Assembly: GCF_001613385.1 (NCBI RefSeq)
Contig: NZ_BDCG01000001.1
Location: forward strand, 89,551 to 153,550
Direction: 5' to 3'
DNA length: 64,000 bases
DNA from: Nocardia flavorosea NBRC 108225
GTDB lineage: Bacteria > Actinomycetota > Actinomycetes > Mycobacteriales > Mycobacteriaceae
The position numbers were made by a program, and so were the translations under genes. The notes below the pieces were generated by a model. That model searched no databases and was not told the DNA's origin. It worked only from the letters and a program-made list of their open reading frames with translations. Of the stretch, positions 43,193-53,949 are shown piece after piece; positions within the stretch are counted from its first letter, which is position 1; the number at the start of each line of letters is the position of its first letter.

Positions 43193-43211
43193 TTAGGCTA
43201 GCATAGCCTTA
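43193..43211 (-). promoter_or_regulatory. IdeR-type iron box of the salicylate synthase gene
   Basis: TTAGGCTAGCATAGCCTTA is a near-perfect palindrome (TAGGCTA-GCA-TAGCCTT) matching the iron-box consensus at 14 or more of 19 positions. It ends 16 bases before the salicylate synthase ATG, so bound repressor would cover the promoter. Confidence 0.75.
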
Positions 43212-43275
43212 GCTTTTGCTCTCTCGGTGCGGGCGGAGAAAGATCGCTGGTTTGGGTCTGGTTCGGTGTCGTGGG

Positions 43276-43294
43276 TATGTGTAGGCTAACCAAA
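43276..43294 (+). promoter_or_regulatory. IdeR-type iron box of the irtA-irtB operon
   Basis: TATGTGTAGGCTAACCAAA agrees with the consensus at about 14 of 19 positions, with a perfect TAGGCTAACC core. It lies 124 bases before the irtA ATG and 65 bases from the divergent salicylate synthase box. Confidence 0.7.
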
Positions 43295-43417
43295 GTTGTC
43301 GACCGTGTCTCCACCGGGAGAAGGCGATGGTGGATAGCCGGTGCGCCGCTGGTGCCCGCACTGTTCGGCAGGTGACCTCAACGGTCACGAGTTCGGTATC
43401 GGAGGACGTATACCACA

Positions 43418-46093
43418 ATGGCGCGCAGAGGATTTCAAGGTGTGGTACTGAACGCCTTCGGTGTTCAGTACCACACCGCCACCGTCTCGACTGCTGAGCA
43501 ATTGACACCGCGGATGCGCCGGGTCTGGTTGACTGCGCCGACGTTGTTGGCCGATATCGATATCGAACCGACGGCGTGGCTGCGGATGTGGTTCCCCGAC
43601 AACAAGGGATCGGACGCGGAATTCCAGCGCGGGTACACCATTGCGGAGGTCGACCCGGATACCGCCGACAGGTTCGCGGTAGATTTCGTCCTGCACGAGC
43701 CCGCGGGCCCGGCCTCGGCGTGGGCGTTGAACGTGACCGGCGGTGAGACGATCGAGGTGACCTCGTTCGGGTCGCGAGGGTTCTCGGTATCGGAGGATCT
43801 ACCGGCCGGCTATCTGCTGATCGGTGATTCGGCCTCTGTCCCGGCGATCAATACGATCCTGGCCGCGGTGCCACATCAGGTGGCCGTCGAGGTCTACCTG
43901 GAACAGCATCACGAGGATGATCTGCTGATCCCGCTGGTGCATCATCCGCTGGCGCAGGTGCATTGGATTCCGCGGACCTCGGAGGAAGCGCTTGCCGCGG
44001 CCCTGGAAGTGCGCGATTGGTCGAACTGGTACGCCTGGATGGGGCCGGAATCGAAGGCCCTCAAGCACCTTCGGGCGCGGGTGAAGGAATTCGGCTTCCC
44101 CAAGACCGATGTGTATGCGCAAGCGTACTGGGTGCACGGCCGGGCGATGGGCAAAGAACGCAGCGCCGAAGAGCGTGCCGCCGCGGTCTCCGTTCTCCCG
44201 GCCGGTGCCGCGGAGAGTGCGATCGCCGGCACTGCTTCGGGCGGTGCCGTATCGACGGTGCCCGACGAGGCAGCGCCGGAGGCACTCGATGCCGGATCTG
44301 CCCCCGCGGCGCAGGTCGCAACGAACGGCTCGGCGCGGGATCCGCGATCCGTTCGGGCCGGAAGGTGGCGCTCTCAGGCGGGTAGCCGTCTGTTCGCCGG
44401 CATCAAGACGAAGCTCTACGTGGCGGGCTTCCTGCAATTCTTCGTCACACTGATCCAACTGGCGCCCTATGTACTGCTGGTGGAACTGGCGCGGGAACTG
44501 CTCGCGGGCAGTGGAAGCGACACGCTGTGGCGTCTCGGCCTGTGGGCGCTGGGACTGTTCGGGCTGGGGGCCTTGCTGGAATCGGCGTTGCAGCTGTGGT
44601 TACACACGGTCGACGCACGGTTCAGCCGTGACCTCCGCGGACGGTTGCTCGGCAAGCTGGCGAAGCTGCCGCTGGGCTGGTTCACCGCGCGCAGTTCGGG
44701 GCAGGTGGACAAGCTGATCAACGGTGACACGCTCTCGCTGCACTACCTGATCACGCATGCGGTGGTCGATGCGGTGGCCGCGGTGGTGGCGCCGCTTGCG
44801 GTACTGGTCTACCTGTTCTTCGTGGACTGGCGAATGGGGCTGGTGCTGCTCATACCGATCCTGGCCTACGTATTCACGATGATGACGATGATGGCGACAT
44901 CGGGGCCGAAGACGATGCAGGCGCAACGCTGGAGCGAACGGATGAAGCGCGAGGCGACCTCCTATATGGACGGTCAGCCGGTGATCCGGGTATTCGGTGG
45001 TTCGGCTGCGTCGCCGTTCCGGCGCAGCCTCGATCAGTACATAGCCTTCCTGGACGGCTGGCAGCGGCCGTTCGTCGGCAAGAAGTCGGCGATGGACCTG
45101 ATCACCCGGCCGGTGACCTTCCTGTGGCTGATCCTCGTGGCCGGTACCGCGCTGGTCGCGGCAGATGGCATGGATCCGGTGGATCTGTTGCCGTTCCTGT
45201 TCCTGGGCACGACATTCGGCTCACGCCTGCTCGGCATCGGCTACGGCATGATGGGGTTGCGGGAGGGCCGGGAAGCGGCGCAGAAGATCCAGGTCGTCTT
45301 GGACACCGACGAGCTCGAGGTGCGGTCCGGGCCGGCGGGTGCGGTCGATGAACCGGGCCGCGTGGTGTTCGACGAGGTGAGCTTCGGCTACCGGCCGGGC
45401 GCGCCCGTGATCGAGAACGTCTCGCTCACGCTGGACCCCGGCACGGTCACCGCACTGGTCGGCCCCTCCGGCGCCGGAAAGTCGACACTGGCCGCGCTGC
45501 TGGCCCGTTTCTACGATGTCGGTTGCGGTGCGATCCGGGTGGGTGGCCGCGATATCGCGACGCTGACGCCGGATGAGCTGTACGCGCAGGTCGGCTTCGT
45601 TTTCCAGGACACCCAGCTGGTACGCGGCACGGTGCGGGAGAATATCGCTCTGGCGGTACCGGACGCCGCCGACGATGCGGTCGAGCGCGCGGCGCGCGAC
45701 GCACAGATCCACGACAGAATCCTTCGAATGCCGCAGGGATACGACACGATGCTGGGTGCCGACAGCACCATGTCCGGTGGTGAACGGCAGCGGCTCACCA
45801 TCGCTCGGGCGCTGCTGGCCGACACCCCGGTGCTGGTGCTGGACGAGGCCACCGCGTATGCCGACCCGGAGTCGGAGTATCTGGTTCAGCAGGCGCTCAA
45901 CCGGCTGACCGTCGGGCGGACGGTGCTGGTGATCGCGCACCGGCTGCGCACCATCACCGAGGCCGACCGGATCGTGGTCCTGGAAGGTGGACGGATCGCC
46001 GAATCCGGTACGCACACCGAACTCCTCGCCGTCGAGGGCCGCTACCGGCAGCTGTGGAATGCCGGCGCCGATGTCGAGGAGATCGCCCGATGA
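43418..46093 (+). CDS. irtA: siderophore importer/reductase, ABC half-transporter fused to a flavin domain
   Basis: This 891-residue protein has three parts. Residues about 1-245 are a siderophore-interacting flavin reductase domain (RGYT at 71-74 is the flavin-binding motif; [16 protein letters not shown] follows). A 75-residue Ala/Gly-rich linker leads to an ABC membrane domain (about 325-620) and an ATPase domain (about 640-885) with Walker [10 protein letters not shown] (682-690), signature MSGGERQR (Ser786), Walker B VLVLDEAT and the H-loop IAHR. This is the IrtA design, which with IrtB imports ferric (carboxy)mycobactin-type siderophores and reduces the iron inside. Its start is ATG behind GGAGG; it overlaps irtB by ATGA. 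Confidence 0.92.
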   Translation: MARRGFQGVVLNAFGVQYHTATVSTAEQLTPRMRRVWLTAPTLLADIDIEPTAWLRMWFPDNKGSDAEFQRGYTIAEVDPDTADRFAVDFVLHEPAGPASAWALNVTGGETIEVTSFGSRGFSVSEDLPAGYLLIGDSASVPAINTILAAVPHQVAVEVYLEQHHEDDLLIPLVHHPLAQVHWIPRTSEEALAAALEVRDWSNWYAWMGPESKALKHLRARVKEFGFPKTDVYAQAYWVHGRAMGKERSAEERAAAVSVLPAGAAESAIAGTASGGAVSTVPDEAAPEALDAGSAPAAQVATNGSARDPRSVRAGRWRSQAGSRLFAGIKTKLYVAGFLQFFVTLIQLAPYVLLVELARELLAGSGSDTLWRLGLWALGLFGLGALLESALQLWLHTVDARFSRDLRGRLLGKLAKLPLGWFTARSSGQVDKLINGDTLSLHYLITHAVVDAVAAVVAPLAVLVYLFFVDWRMGLVLLIPILAYVFTMMTMMATSGPKTMQAQRWSERMKREATSYMDGQPVIRVFGGSAASPFRRSLDQYIAFLDGWQRPFVGKKSAMDLITRPVTFLWLILVAGTALVAADGMDPVDLLPFLFLGTTFGSRLLGIGYGMMGLREGREAAQKIQVVLDTDELEVRSGPAGAVDEPGRVVFDEVSFGYRPGAPVIENVSLTLDPGTVTALVGPSGAGKSTLAALLARFYDVGCGAIRVGGRDIATLTPDELYAQVGFVFQDTQLVRGTVRENIALAVPDAADDAVERAARDAQIHDRILRMPQGYDTMLGADSTMSGGERQRLTIARALLADTPVLVLDEATAYADPESEYLVQQALNRLTVGRTVLVIAHRLRTITEADRIVVLEGGRIAESGTHTELLAVEGRYRQLWNAGADVEEIAR

Positions 46094-47844
46094 TCCGTAC
46101 CATGATGAGCCTGCTGCCGGCCGAACAGCGCAGCCGGACCACCGGATATCTCGCTCTCCTGATGGTTTCGGTAGTCCTGCGGGCAATCGCGGTGGTCCTG
46201 GTGGTGCCACTGGTCACGGAACTGTTCGGGGACACACCGGCCGATGCGTGGCGGTGGGTGGGGGCATTGACTCTCGCCGTCGCCGCCGGCTGGGTTGTGG
46301 ACACGATCACTTCGAGGATCGGTTTCGACCTCGGATTCCACCTACTCGACAACGCGCAGCGGTCGGTTTCGGCACAGGTGGCGCGAATTCCGCTGCGCTG
46401 GTTCACGGAGCACAACTCGGCCGTCACACGGCGCGCGATCGCCACCACCGGCCCGGACCTCGTGGGCCTGGTGGGTTACCTCGTGACGCCGCTGTTCCAA
46501 GCTGTCGCGCTACCGGTCGCGATCGCCGTCGCGCTGGTGCCGGTCGCCTGGCAGCTGGGGCTGGTCGCGCTGCTCGCCCTGCCGTTGATGCTGGGTTCGC
46601 TGTGGCTGACCAACCTGCTCACCCGGCGCGCCACCACGGTGTCCAGGGAAGCCAACAGTGTGCTCACCGAGCGCATTCTCGAATTCGCGCGTACCCAGGC
46701 CGCGCTGCGTGCGGCACGACGCGCCGAGCCGGCCCGCAACGAAACCGGTGCGGCATTGTCCGCCCAGCACGGGGCAACAACCCGGTTGCTGCTGCTGAAT
46801 GTCCCGGGGCAGGTGCTGTTCGGTCTGGCGAGCCAGCTCGTGCTCCTGCTGATGGCGGGTACTGTCGCGTGGCTGGCTGTAATGGGCACGATCGGGATTG
46901 CCGAGGCTGTTGCGCTGATCGTGGTGGTGGTGCGGTTCCTGGAACCGTTCGCTACGTTCGGTGATCTCGCGACGGCATTGGAAACCAGCCGTGGTGCGCT
47001 GCGCGATATCCGCACCGTCGTCGAGGCGTCCGAACCCGAGCAGAACAGCAGGGCGATGCGGGATGCCGATGAGCCGGCTTCGATCACGTTGCGTGCAGTG
47101 CGTTTCGCCTATGGTGCCGAGCCGGTGCTCGACGATGTGGATGTCGAGTTCGAGGCGGGCAGAGTGACGGCGGTGGTCGGGCCCTCCGGGTCCGGAAAGA
47201 GCACGCTACTCGCACTGATATCGGGTTTGGAGATGCCCACGTCCGGCAGCGTCACCGTCGGCGATGTGGAGCTCGGTGCTCCCGATGCCACGGACCGGCC
47301 GGCAGTGGCCGGCATGGTATTCCAGCAGCCGTACCTGTTCGCCGGCACCATCCGGGAGAACGTCCTGGCGGGCGCCCCGGAGACCGATCCGGGACAGTTG
47401 GCACAGGCTCTGCGCCTGGCACGGGTCGACGAGTTCGCCCAGCGGCTGCCGGAGGGGCTGGACACTCCGGTCGGCGAGGCGGGTTCGGCGCTGTCGGGTG
47501 GTGAACGTCAGCGGGTATCGATCGCGCGGGCGCTGCTGAAGCGGTCTTCGGTGCTGCTCGTGGACGAGGGCACCAGTGCGCTCGATGCAGAGAACGAGGC
47601 CGCGGTGGTAGCCGCCATCACCGGCGACCCGCAGCAGCGAACCCGTGTGGTGGTGACGCATCGCCTCTCCACCATCGTAGGCGCGGACCGGGTGCTGTTC
47701 CTGGACGACGGCCGGATCGTCGAGGACGGCACGGTCGACGAATTACGTGCTGCCAACGGTCGTTTCGCCGAGTTCTGGGCGCAGCAGCACGCGGCTGCCG
47801 GGTGGCGGATCGGCGCGGAACCTGCGGCCGTGGGGACTCCCTGA
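46090..47844 (+). CDS. irtB: siderophore ABC half-transporter
   Basis: This 584-residue partner of IrtA has six membrane helices (residues about 15-310) and one ATPase domain (about 330-575) with Walker [10 protein letters not shown] (364-372), [20 protein letters not shown] and VVTHRLSTI. The start ATG 46090 overlaps the irtA stop. In Walker B the usual Glu follows as DEGT, so the catalytic glutamate is present. With IrtA it should form a heterodimer. It carries no flavin domain, as expected. The gap that follows holds the next iron box. Confidence 0.92.
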   Translation: MIRTMMSLLPAEQRSRTTGYLALLMVSVVLRAIAVVLVVPLVTELFGDTPADAWRWVGALTLAVAAGWVVDTITSRIGFDLGFHLLDNAQRSVSAQVARIPLRWFTEHNSAVTRRAIATTGPDLVGLVGYLVTPLFQAVALPVAIAVALVPVAWQLGLVALLALPLMLGSLWLTNLLTRRATTVSREANSVLTERILEFARTQAALRAARRAEPARNETGAALSAQHGATTRLLLLNVPGQVLFGLASQLVLLLMAGTVAWLAVMGTIGIAEAVALIVVVVRFLEPFATFGDLATALETSRGALRDIRTVVEASEPEQNSRAMRDADEPASITLRAVRFAYGAEPVLDDVDVEFEAGRVTAVVGPSGSGKSTLLALISGLEMPTSGSVTVGDVELGAPDATDRPAVAGMVFQQPYLFAGTIRENVLAGAPETDPGQLAQALRLARVDEFAQRLPEGLDTPVGEAGSALSGGERQRVSIARALLKRSSVLLVDEGTSALDAENEAAVVAAITGDPQQRTRVVVTHRLSTIVGADRVLFLDDGRIVEDGTVDELRAANGRFAEFWAQQHAAAGWRIGAEPAAVGTP

Positions 47845-47947
47845 CGGCCGCCTGTACCCACCGGGCGGGGTATCCACGGTAGGTGGTCCCCGGCCTGTTC
47901 GGGCCGGGGAGGCGAGCGAAGTTGAATACATCCCATTTCTGTTTGCT

Positions 47948-47966
47948 TTAGCTTAGGCTAAGCTTC
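47948..47966 (+). promoter_or_regulatory. IdeR-type iron box of the siderophore assembly operon
   Basis: TTAGCTTAGGCTAAGCTTC contains the near-palindrome AGCTTAGGCTAAGCT and matches the consensus at about 15 of 19 positions. It lies 150 bases before the NRPS start. Confidence 0.78.
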
Positions 47967-48050
47967 CTTTGGTTGCCCCGGCGCGCCGGCGCTCATGGAT
48001 GTCCTGCGGTGCAGCGGTTTCCGTGCGGCGGCCGATCGCCTCGGGATTGG

Positions 48051-48082
48051 TAAGCATGCCCTAATTACTTAGGGTATGCTAA
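48051..48082 (+). promoter_or_regulatory. AT-rich inverted repeat before the NRPS gene
   Basis: TAAGCATGCCCTAA (48051-48064) and TTAGGGTATGCTAA (48069-48082) pair at 12 of 14 positions across a four-base spacer. Each arm contains iron-box-like TTAGGG or GCTAA elements. It may be a second, weaker repressor site or an operator for another regulator near the transcription start. Confidence 0.5.
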
Positions 48083-48115
48083 GTGTGCAGTACGGTGATC
48101 TTCGAGAGGCGTCTC

Positions 48116-51100
48116 ATGGTGGTTGCTCGTCCAGAGGCGGGTGCGGATATCGACATCCGGGCAGAAGTGGGAGCGATCCTGGGGATTTCACCGGAGACCC
48201 TCGAGCTGGATACCGACCTGGTCACGCAGGGTTTGGACTCGTTGCGCATGATGCGTCTGGCCGGCCGGTGGCGTAAGCGGGGAATGGATATCGATTTCGC
48301 CCGGCTCGCCACCGTGCCGACGATCGGCGCGTGGTCGCTGCTCCTGCGGTCCGGCGATACCGGGGAGCAGTTCGGGCTCACTCCCGATGCCGCCCTCGCC
48401 ATCGATATCGAACAGCCCTTCCCCTTGGCGCCGATGCAGCACGCGTACTGGATAGGTCGCTCCGCGAACCTCACCTACGGTGGTGTGGCCGCCCACCTCT
48501 ACGTGGAGTTCGATGGCCGCGAGCTCGATCCCGAACGTCTCCGGACGGCCGTGGCGGCTCTGGTTGCGCGTCATCCGATGCTGCGGATACGGGTGCTGCC
48601 CGACGGCCGGCAGATCATCGGGCAGCACGCAGATGTCTTTGCGGCACACGACCTGTCGTCGGAAACTCCGCAGGCCGCCGCCGCGGTCCTGGAACGCCGT
48701 CGCACCGAGGGTACGCATCGCGCGTTACCGATCGAGGACGGCGAGGTGCTGCGTATCGAACTGACCCAGCTCCCCGGGGGCGGTTCCCGGGTGCACCTGG
48801 ATGTGGACATGATTGCCGCCGATGCCATGAGCTATCGCGTGCTCGTCGACGATCTGGCGCGTCTCTACCGGGGCGAGGAGCTGCCGGAACTGGGCGTGAC
48901 CTACCCGGAACTGTCGGCCCAGCGCGCCGCACGTACCGCCCGTGCCGAGGATATCGCCTGGTGGCAGCAGAAGATCGCCGATCTGCCGGGCCCCCCGGAA
49001 CTACCGGTGAACGAGGAGCGGACAGGCCGGGATGCCGCCACCGTGCGGTTACATCACCTCATCGACGCCGCTGACCGGCGCCTGCTGGAGGAACACGCGC
49101 ACCGCCGCGGCGTGACACCCGCAGCCGCGGTGGCGGCCGTTTTCGCGGAGGCCGTCGGCGCGTACTCGGGAACCCCGCGATTCCTGCTCACCGTGCCGCT
49201 GTTCGACCGGGATATGGACCATGCCGATGTCGACAAAGTGGTCGGCGACTTCACTTCCTCGCTCGTGGTCGATGCCGACCTGCGTGTGCCCGCGACTCTG
49301 GCCGAGCGGGCCGGACAGATGCGTGCTGCGATGCACGACGCGGCCGCGCACGGCAGTTTCGGTGGTCTGGATGTTGTGCGCGAACTGAGCCGCCGGCGTG
49401 GCGGACCCGTGGTGTCACCGGTGGTTTTCACCAGTGCGCTGGGCCTCGGTGAACTTTTTTCGCAAGCGGTCACCGACGTACTCGGTGAGCCCGCCTGGAT
49501 TGTCTCTCAGGGCCCGCAAGTGCTGCTGGACGCGCAGATCACCGAGGTCTCGGGTGGACTGCTGCTGAACTGGGACGTCCGCGCTTCCGACCTCGAACTC
49601 CGGACCGCGCGGGCGATGTTCGACTACTACGTTCGGCTGCTGGACCTGCTGATCGCGGGGGAGTGGGACGGCACCGCACCCGATCCGGTATCGGATGAGG
49701 TTCGGGCGCAACGGCGGGCCACCGAACGTCCACTTTCCGCGACCGAGGTTTTCGACGGGACTCTGCACGGGCACTTCCTGGCCGCGGCCGATCATCGCGC
49801 GGATGCTCCCGCCGTCATCACCGACGCCCGGACATGGACGCACCGGGAAGTCGCTGTCGAGGCTCGGCGCATTGCGGGCGCCCTGCACGCCGTGGGAGTG
49901 CGGTCGGGCGACACCGTGATCGTCGACCTACCGAAGAGCGGTGCACAAATCCTGGCGGCGCTCGGTGTGCTGACCGCGGGTGCCACCTATGTGCCGATGG
50001 CGCCCACCCAGCCGCGGGTACGCAGAGAACGGATCGCCGCGGTCGCATCCCCCGCCGCCGTACTCACCGATCTACCGGCACGCTGGGCGGATTCGCAGCG
50101 CCCGGTTCTCGACCTGGCGGCCGCCCGTACCGCCGCGGCTGCCGAACCGGTGCCGGTCTCACCGGAGGCCCTCGCCTACATCCTGTTCACCTCGGGTTCG
50201 ACCGGACAGCCCAAGGGGGTCGAGGTACCCCATCGCGCCGCGGTCGCCACCCTCACCGACCTGACCGGGCGCTACGGTCTCGGTCCCGAAGACCGTAGCC
50301 TGCTGGTCTCGTCGCTGGAGTTCGATCTCTCCGTCTTCGATATCTTCGGTCTGCTCGCCGTCGGCGGCGCCGTGGTCGTCCCCGGTGCCGACGAGGACAC
50401 CAAGGTCGACGAATGGTCCCGGCTGCTGCGCGACGGCGCTGTCACCGTGCTCAACTGTGTGCCGTCGATCCTGGGTATGCTGCTGGACCTGGCGCCGCTG
50501 CCCGAGTCGCTGCGGGCGATCATCATGGGTGGCGACAAGGTCGCCGCCTCCCTGCTCGACCGAGTCGCGCAGCAGCTGCCGAACTGCCGCGTCGCCGGTC
50601 TCGGTGGCACCACCGAGACCGCGATCCACTCGACCATCTGCGAAGCGAGCGATATCCCCGCGGGCGCGGCCTTCGTGCCGTATGGAGTCCCGCTGGGCGG
50701 CGTGCGTTGCCGGTCGGTCGATCCGGCCGGACGGGACCGGCCCGATCTGGTCCCCGGCGAGTTGTGGATCGGCGGTGCGGGTGTGGCCGACGGCTACCGG
50801 GGCGACCCGGAGCGCACCGCCGACCGATTCGTGGACTACGACGGCGTCCGCTGGTATCGCACCGGAGATCTGGTGCGCTACCTGCCCGGCGGCTTTCTCG
50901 ACTTCCTCGGCCGGGCCGACCATATGGTCAAGATCCGCGGTTATCGAGTCGAGCTCGGCGAGGTCGAGGCCGGCCTGCTGACCCTGGACGCCGTCACCGC
51001 CGCGGTCGCCTGGTCCGATGGAAACGAACTGCTCGCGGCGGTGACCGCCACGAGTCCGGACGGTCCGGCGATCCGCGAAGCACTCACCGAGGTGCTGCCG

Positions 51101-52120
51101 CCCCATCTGATTCCGCGGGCCGTCACCGTGCTCGAGGAGCTACCGCTGACCTCGAACGGCAAATACGATCGCGCCGCCATCGGCACACTGGTCACCGGCG
51201 CCGGGCGGGTGGGATCCGTCGCTCCCCGCACCCCCGTCGAGACCGCGCTGGTCACTGTGCTCGGCGAACTGCTGAGTACCCGCCCGATCGGCGTCACCGA
51301 CGATTTCATCGCCCTCGGTGGAGATTCCGTGCTCGCCACCGCGTTCGTCGCTCAGGTACGCCAGTGGCTGGACGTGCCGCGCCTGACGGTGTCCGATATC
51401 TTCCGGCGCCGAACCCTGGCTGCGCTGGCCGAACGACTGATCGAACTGGAAGGTGCGCGGACCACGCAGGTCGCCGAGATCTTCCTCGAGGTGGCGCAAC
51501 TGTCCGACGAGCAGGTCCGGGCCGAGGCCGGTGACGGTGGTGCTACGACGTATCACTTCCAGTCCCGCAGAATCGATGTGGACCGCGATCTGGAATCCGT
51601 GCACCGATGGCTCAGCCACCCCAAATCCCACTACTGGGACATGCTGAACAGCTCGCTCGCCGATGTGGAGAAGCTGATCCGCGATGCCGGCGCCGACCCG
51701 GATCCGCGCTTCGGTATGCGCATCGGGTACTTCGAGGGGGAACGCCAGTTCCTCTTCGAGTTGTACAACCCGCTGACCAGTGATCTGGCCCAGCCGGGCA
51801 CCGGTTACGTGTACGAAACCGGTGATATCGGCATGCATCTGCTGGTGTCCAGCAGTGAACGGCGACTGCCCGGTTTCACCGGTGCGGTCATGGTGCACAT
51901 CATGCGCACCGCCTTCTTCGAGGCCGGTGCCCGTCGTGTGGTGGTCGAACCGGATGTACGCAACGCCGATGTGCAGCGGCTCAATGCCGCCGTCGGTTTC
52001 CGGGTTGCCGGTGATTTCCCGGTATCCGGCAAAACCGCCCGGCTCAGCTACTGCACCCGTGCGGATTTCGCCAGGGCGACCGATAACGGGCGCACTATGG
52101 CCGGAGAGGTCGAGTCGTGA
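48116..52120 (+). CDS. NRPS: aryl carrier-cyclization-adenylation-carrier, fused to a GNAT hydroxamate acyltransferase
   Basis: This 1334-residue synthetase starts at ATG 48116 behind GAGAGG. Domains in order: aryl carrier (about 10-80, GLDSLRMM with Ser42); heterocyclization (about 95-525), whose D231-x4-D236-x2-S239 replaces the HHxxxDG of condensation domains; adenylation (about 530-1015, P-loop [11 protein letters not shown] at about 691-701, then [10 protein letters not shown]); carrier (about 1045-1110, LGGDSV with Ser1071); and a GNAT domain (about 1145-1334, [13 protein letters not shown]) of the IucB/AlcB/MbtK type. It should join salicylate to Ser, Thr or Cys and close an oxazoline or thiazoline ring. 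There is no thioesterase. The GNAT part would acylate an N-hydroxy amine. MbtB has the same front half, but MbtK is a separate protein. Confidence 0.88.
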   Translation: MVVARPEAGADIDIRAEVGAILGISPETLELDTDLVTQGLDSLRMMRLAGRWRKRGMDIDFARLATVPTIGAWSLLLRSGDTGEQFGLTPDAALAIDIEQPFPLAPMQHAYWIGRSANLTYGGVAAHLYVEFDGRELDPERLRTAVAALVARHPMLRIRVLPDGRQIIGQHADVFAAHDLSSETPQAAAAVLERRRTEGTHRALPIEDGEVLRIELTQLPGGGSRVHLDVDMIAADAMSYRVLVDDLARLYRGEELPELGVTYPELSAQRAARTARAEDIAWWQQKIADLPGPPELPVNEERTGRDAATVRLHHLIDAADRRLLEEHAHRRGVTPAAAVAAVFAEAVGAYSGTPRFLLTVPLFDRDMDHADVDKVVGDFTSSLVVDADLRVPATLAERAGQMRAAMHDAAAHGSFGGLDVVRELSRRRGGPVVSPVVFTSALGLGELFSQAVTDVLGEPAWIVSQGPQVLLDAQITEVSGGLLLNWDVRASDLELRTARAMFDYYVRLLDLLIAGEWDGTAPDPVSDEVRAQRRATERPLSATEVFDGTLHGHFLAAADHRADAPAVITDARTWTHREVAVEARRIAGALHAVGVRSGDTVIVDLPKSGAQILAALGVLTAGATYVPMAPTQPRVRRERIAAVASPAAVLTDLPARWADSQRPVLDLAAARTAAAAEPVPVSPEALAYILFTSGSTGQPKGVEVPHRAAVATLTDLTGRYGLGPEDRSLLVSSLEFDLSVFDIFGLLAVGGAVVVPGADEDTKVDEWSRLLRDGAVTVLNCVPSILGMLLDLAPLPESLRAIIMGGDKVAASLLDRVAQQLPNCRVAGLGGTTETAIHSTICEASDIPAGAAFVPYGVPLGGVRCRSVDPAGRDRPDLVPGELWIGGAGVADGYRGDPERTADRFVDYDGVRWYRTGDLVRYLPGGFLDFLGRADHMVKIRGYRVELGEVEAGLLTLDAVTAAVAWSDGNELLAAVTATSPDGPAIREALTEVLPPHLIPRAVTVLEELPLTSNGKYDRAAIGTLVTGAGRVGSVAPRTPVETALVTVLGELLSTRPIGVTDDFIALGGDSVLATAFVAQVRQWLDVPRLTVSDIFRRRTLAALAERLIELEGARTTQVAEIFLEVAQLSDEQVRAEAGDGGATTYHFQSRRIDVDRDLESVHRWLSHPKSHYWDMLNSSLADVEKLIRDAGADPDPRFGMRIGYFEGERQFLFELYNPLTSDLAQPGTGYVYETGDIGMHLLVSSSERRLPGFTGAVMVHIMRTAFFEAGARRVVVEPDVRNADVQRLNAAVGFRVAGDFPVSGKTARLSYCTRADFARATDNGRTMAGEVES

Positions 52121-53949
52121 GTATCGATGTCCGGGGTGCCATCGAGGTACCCGCGCCTGCCTGCTCGTACCGGCAGGTCTACAACACCCGGCTCGCCAGG
52201 AAGATACTGGCCGAGTTCTGTCATGAACGCTTTGTTCGGCCCACCGAGGTGTCTCCGGGCGAGTATGTGGTCCATTCCGACGATCGCGAAACCGAATACC
52301 GGTTCCGCGCCGAGGTGCTGTCGCTGGACAGCTGGTGTATCGACGCGGCGTCGCTGCGGCGGGTCCGTAAGGGCGAGGAACTGCGTATCGACGCGATCGA
52401 CCTGATCGTCGATGTGAGCGGTAGCCTCGGCATCTCGATCGACGCTCTACCCGAATACCTCGAGGAGCTCACCAACACTGCCTCGATCAGTATGGACCGG
52501 CCCGATACGCGCCGGATCCCGGCGGCGGAACTGGCGGTCGCCGATTTCCAGACCATCGAGAAGACGATGACCGAGGGACATCCGTGCCTCGTCGCCAATG
52601 CAGGGCGCCTCGGCTTCAGTGCCGACGATATCGGGCGGTACGCGCCGGAATCGGGCGGTCGCTTCGCGCTGGAGTGGGTCGCGGTGCTGCGTGCGAACAC
52701 CGATTTCGCCGCGATGTCGGGTATCGACTACGACGACCTGATTCGCGACGAACTCGGCGAGGACATCCTTGCCGAGTTCGATCGCAGGCTCACCGGGCAC
52801 GGGTACGACCCGGCATCCTACTACTACATGCCGGTACATCCATGGCAGTGGGCGGAGAAAATCGCCCGGATCTACGCGCTCGATATCGCGGAAGGCCGGA
52901 TCGTGCCGGTGGGCCCGGGACCGGATCGCTACCAGCCGCAGCAGTCCATCCGAACCTTGTTCAACGTGACGGTTCCGACGCGCCACTACGTGAAAACGGC
53001 GCTGTCCATCGTCAATATGGGCTTCACCCGCGGGATGTCCGCCGACTACATGCGCACCACCCCGCTGATCAACGACTGGGTCCGCAGTCGGGTCCACGAC
53101 GATCCCTACCTGGCCTCGATCGGCTTCGAGATGATCTACGAGGTCGCCGCGATCGGCTATCGCAACACCACGCTCACCGCGATCACCCGGCCGGGTTCGG
53201 AGTACCGGAAACTCCTGAGCGCGCTGTGGCGGGAAAGCCCCGTGTCCCGGGTCGCCGAACAGGAGCAGCTGACCACCATGGCCGCCCTGTTGCATATCGA
53301 CCACAACGGTATTCCCCTGGCCGGGGCGTTCATTCAGAGATCGGGCCTCACCGCGCAGGAGTGGGTGGCCCGGTATCTGCGGGCTTATCTGCACCCGATC
53401 ATCTATCTCCTCTATCGCTACGAGTTCAAGTTCTCTCCGCACGGCGAGAACCTGATCCTCGTACTCGACAACGGGGTACCGGTACGCGCCGTCCTCAAGG
53501 ACATCGGTGAAGAGATCTGCCTCTTCGATGCGCCCGACGATATCCCGGAGGCCTGCCGCCGGGCGGTGACCGAGGAAGCCGACGAGATCCGCAATCTGGG
53601 TGTGCTCTCGGATGTGTTCGACGATTTCCTGCGTCACCTCGCATTGCTGCTGCACGAGAACGGGATCGTCGCCGACGAGGACTTCTGGGCCACCGTCGCG
53701 CACAGTGTCGCCGAATTCCAGACCGGGCATCCGGATCTGGCCGAGCGCTTCCGGAAATGGGATCTGTTCGCCCCCACCTTCAAGGCCATCCACCTGAATC
53801 GCCTGCAGCTGTCGGACAACCGGCGCATGGTGAACCTCGGCGACTCGTACTCGACACTGGTGGACGACGATCACGAGCTGCTGAACCCGATCGCCCGGCA
53901 TCGGCCCGCAATCGCGGCGACCTCCGGTCCGGGGGTGTATGCCGCGTGA
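52117..53949 (+). CDS. NIS synthetase, DesD/AlcC-like (IucA/IucC family)
   Basis: This 610-residue NRPS-independent siderophore synthetase activates a carboxylate with ATP and forms an amide with an amine or hydroxylamine. Visible motifs are [15 protein letters not shown] (Gly154-His155-Pro156), MPVHPWQW (His241), SIRTLFN with KTALSI, and HGENL (His442), matching the ATP and substrate sites of the family. The GHP...GRLGF block resembles DesD/AlcC enzymes, which join N-hydroxy-N-succinyl diamines, more than citrate-specific IucA. It starts with a GTG overlapping the NRPS stop. With the decarboxylase and monooxygenase below it forms a desferrioxamine-type module within a mycobactin-type locus. 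Confidence 0.85.
   Translation: MSIDVRGAIEVPAPACSYRQVYNTRLARKILAEFCHERFVRPTEVSPGEYVVHSDDRETEYRFRAEVLSLDSWCIDAASLRRVRKGEELRIDAIDLIVDVSGSLGISIDALPEYLEELTNTASISMDRPDTRRIPAAELAVADFQTIEKTMTEGHPCLVANAGRLGFSADDIGRYAPESGGRFALEWVAVLRANTDFAAMSGIDYDDLIRDELGEDILAEFDRRLTGHGYDPASYYYMPVHPWQWAEKIARIYALDIAEGRIVPVGPGPDRYQPQQSIRTLFNVTVPTRHYVKTALSIVNMGFTRGMSADYMRTTPLINDWVRSRVHDDPYLASIGFEMIYEVAAIGYRNTTLTAITRPGSEYRKLLSALWRESPVSRVAEQEQLTTMAALLHIDHNGIPLAGAFIQRSGLTAQEWVARYLRAYLHPIIYLLYRYEFKFSPHGENLILVLDNGVPVRAVLKDIGEEICLFDAPDDIPEACRRAVTEEADEIRNLGVLSDVFDDFLRHLALLLHENGIVADEDFWATVAHSVAEFQTGHPDLAERFRKWDLFAPTFKAIHLNRLQLSDNRRMVNLGDSYSTLVDDDHELLNPIARHRPAIAATSGPGVYAA

Noticed and set aside
50311..50670. Reading a single amino acid from the adenylation-domain pocket (D-L-F-N... 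by eye)
   Set aside because: The residues resemble cyclizing-module pockets but do not match a code I can trust for Ser, Thr or Cys; left open.
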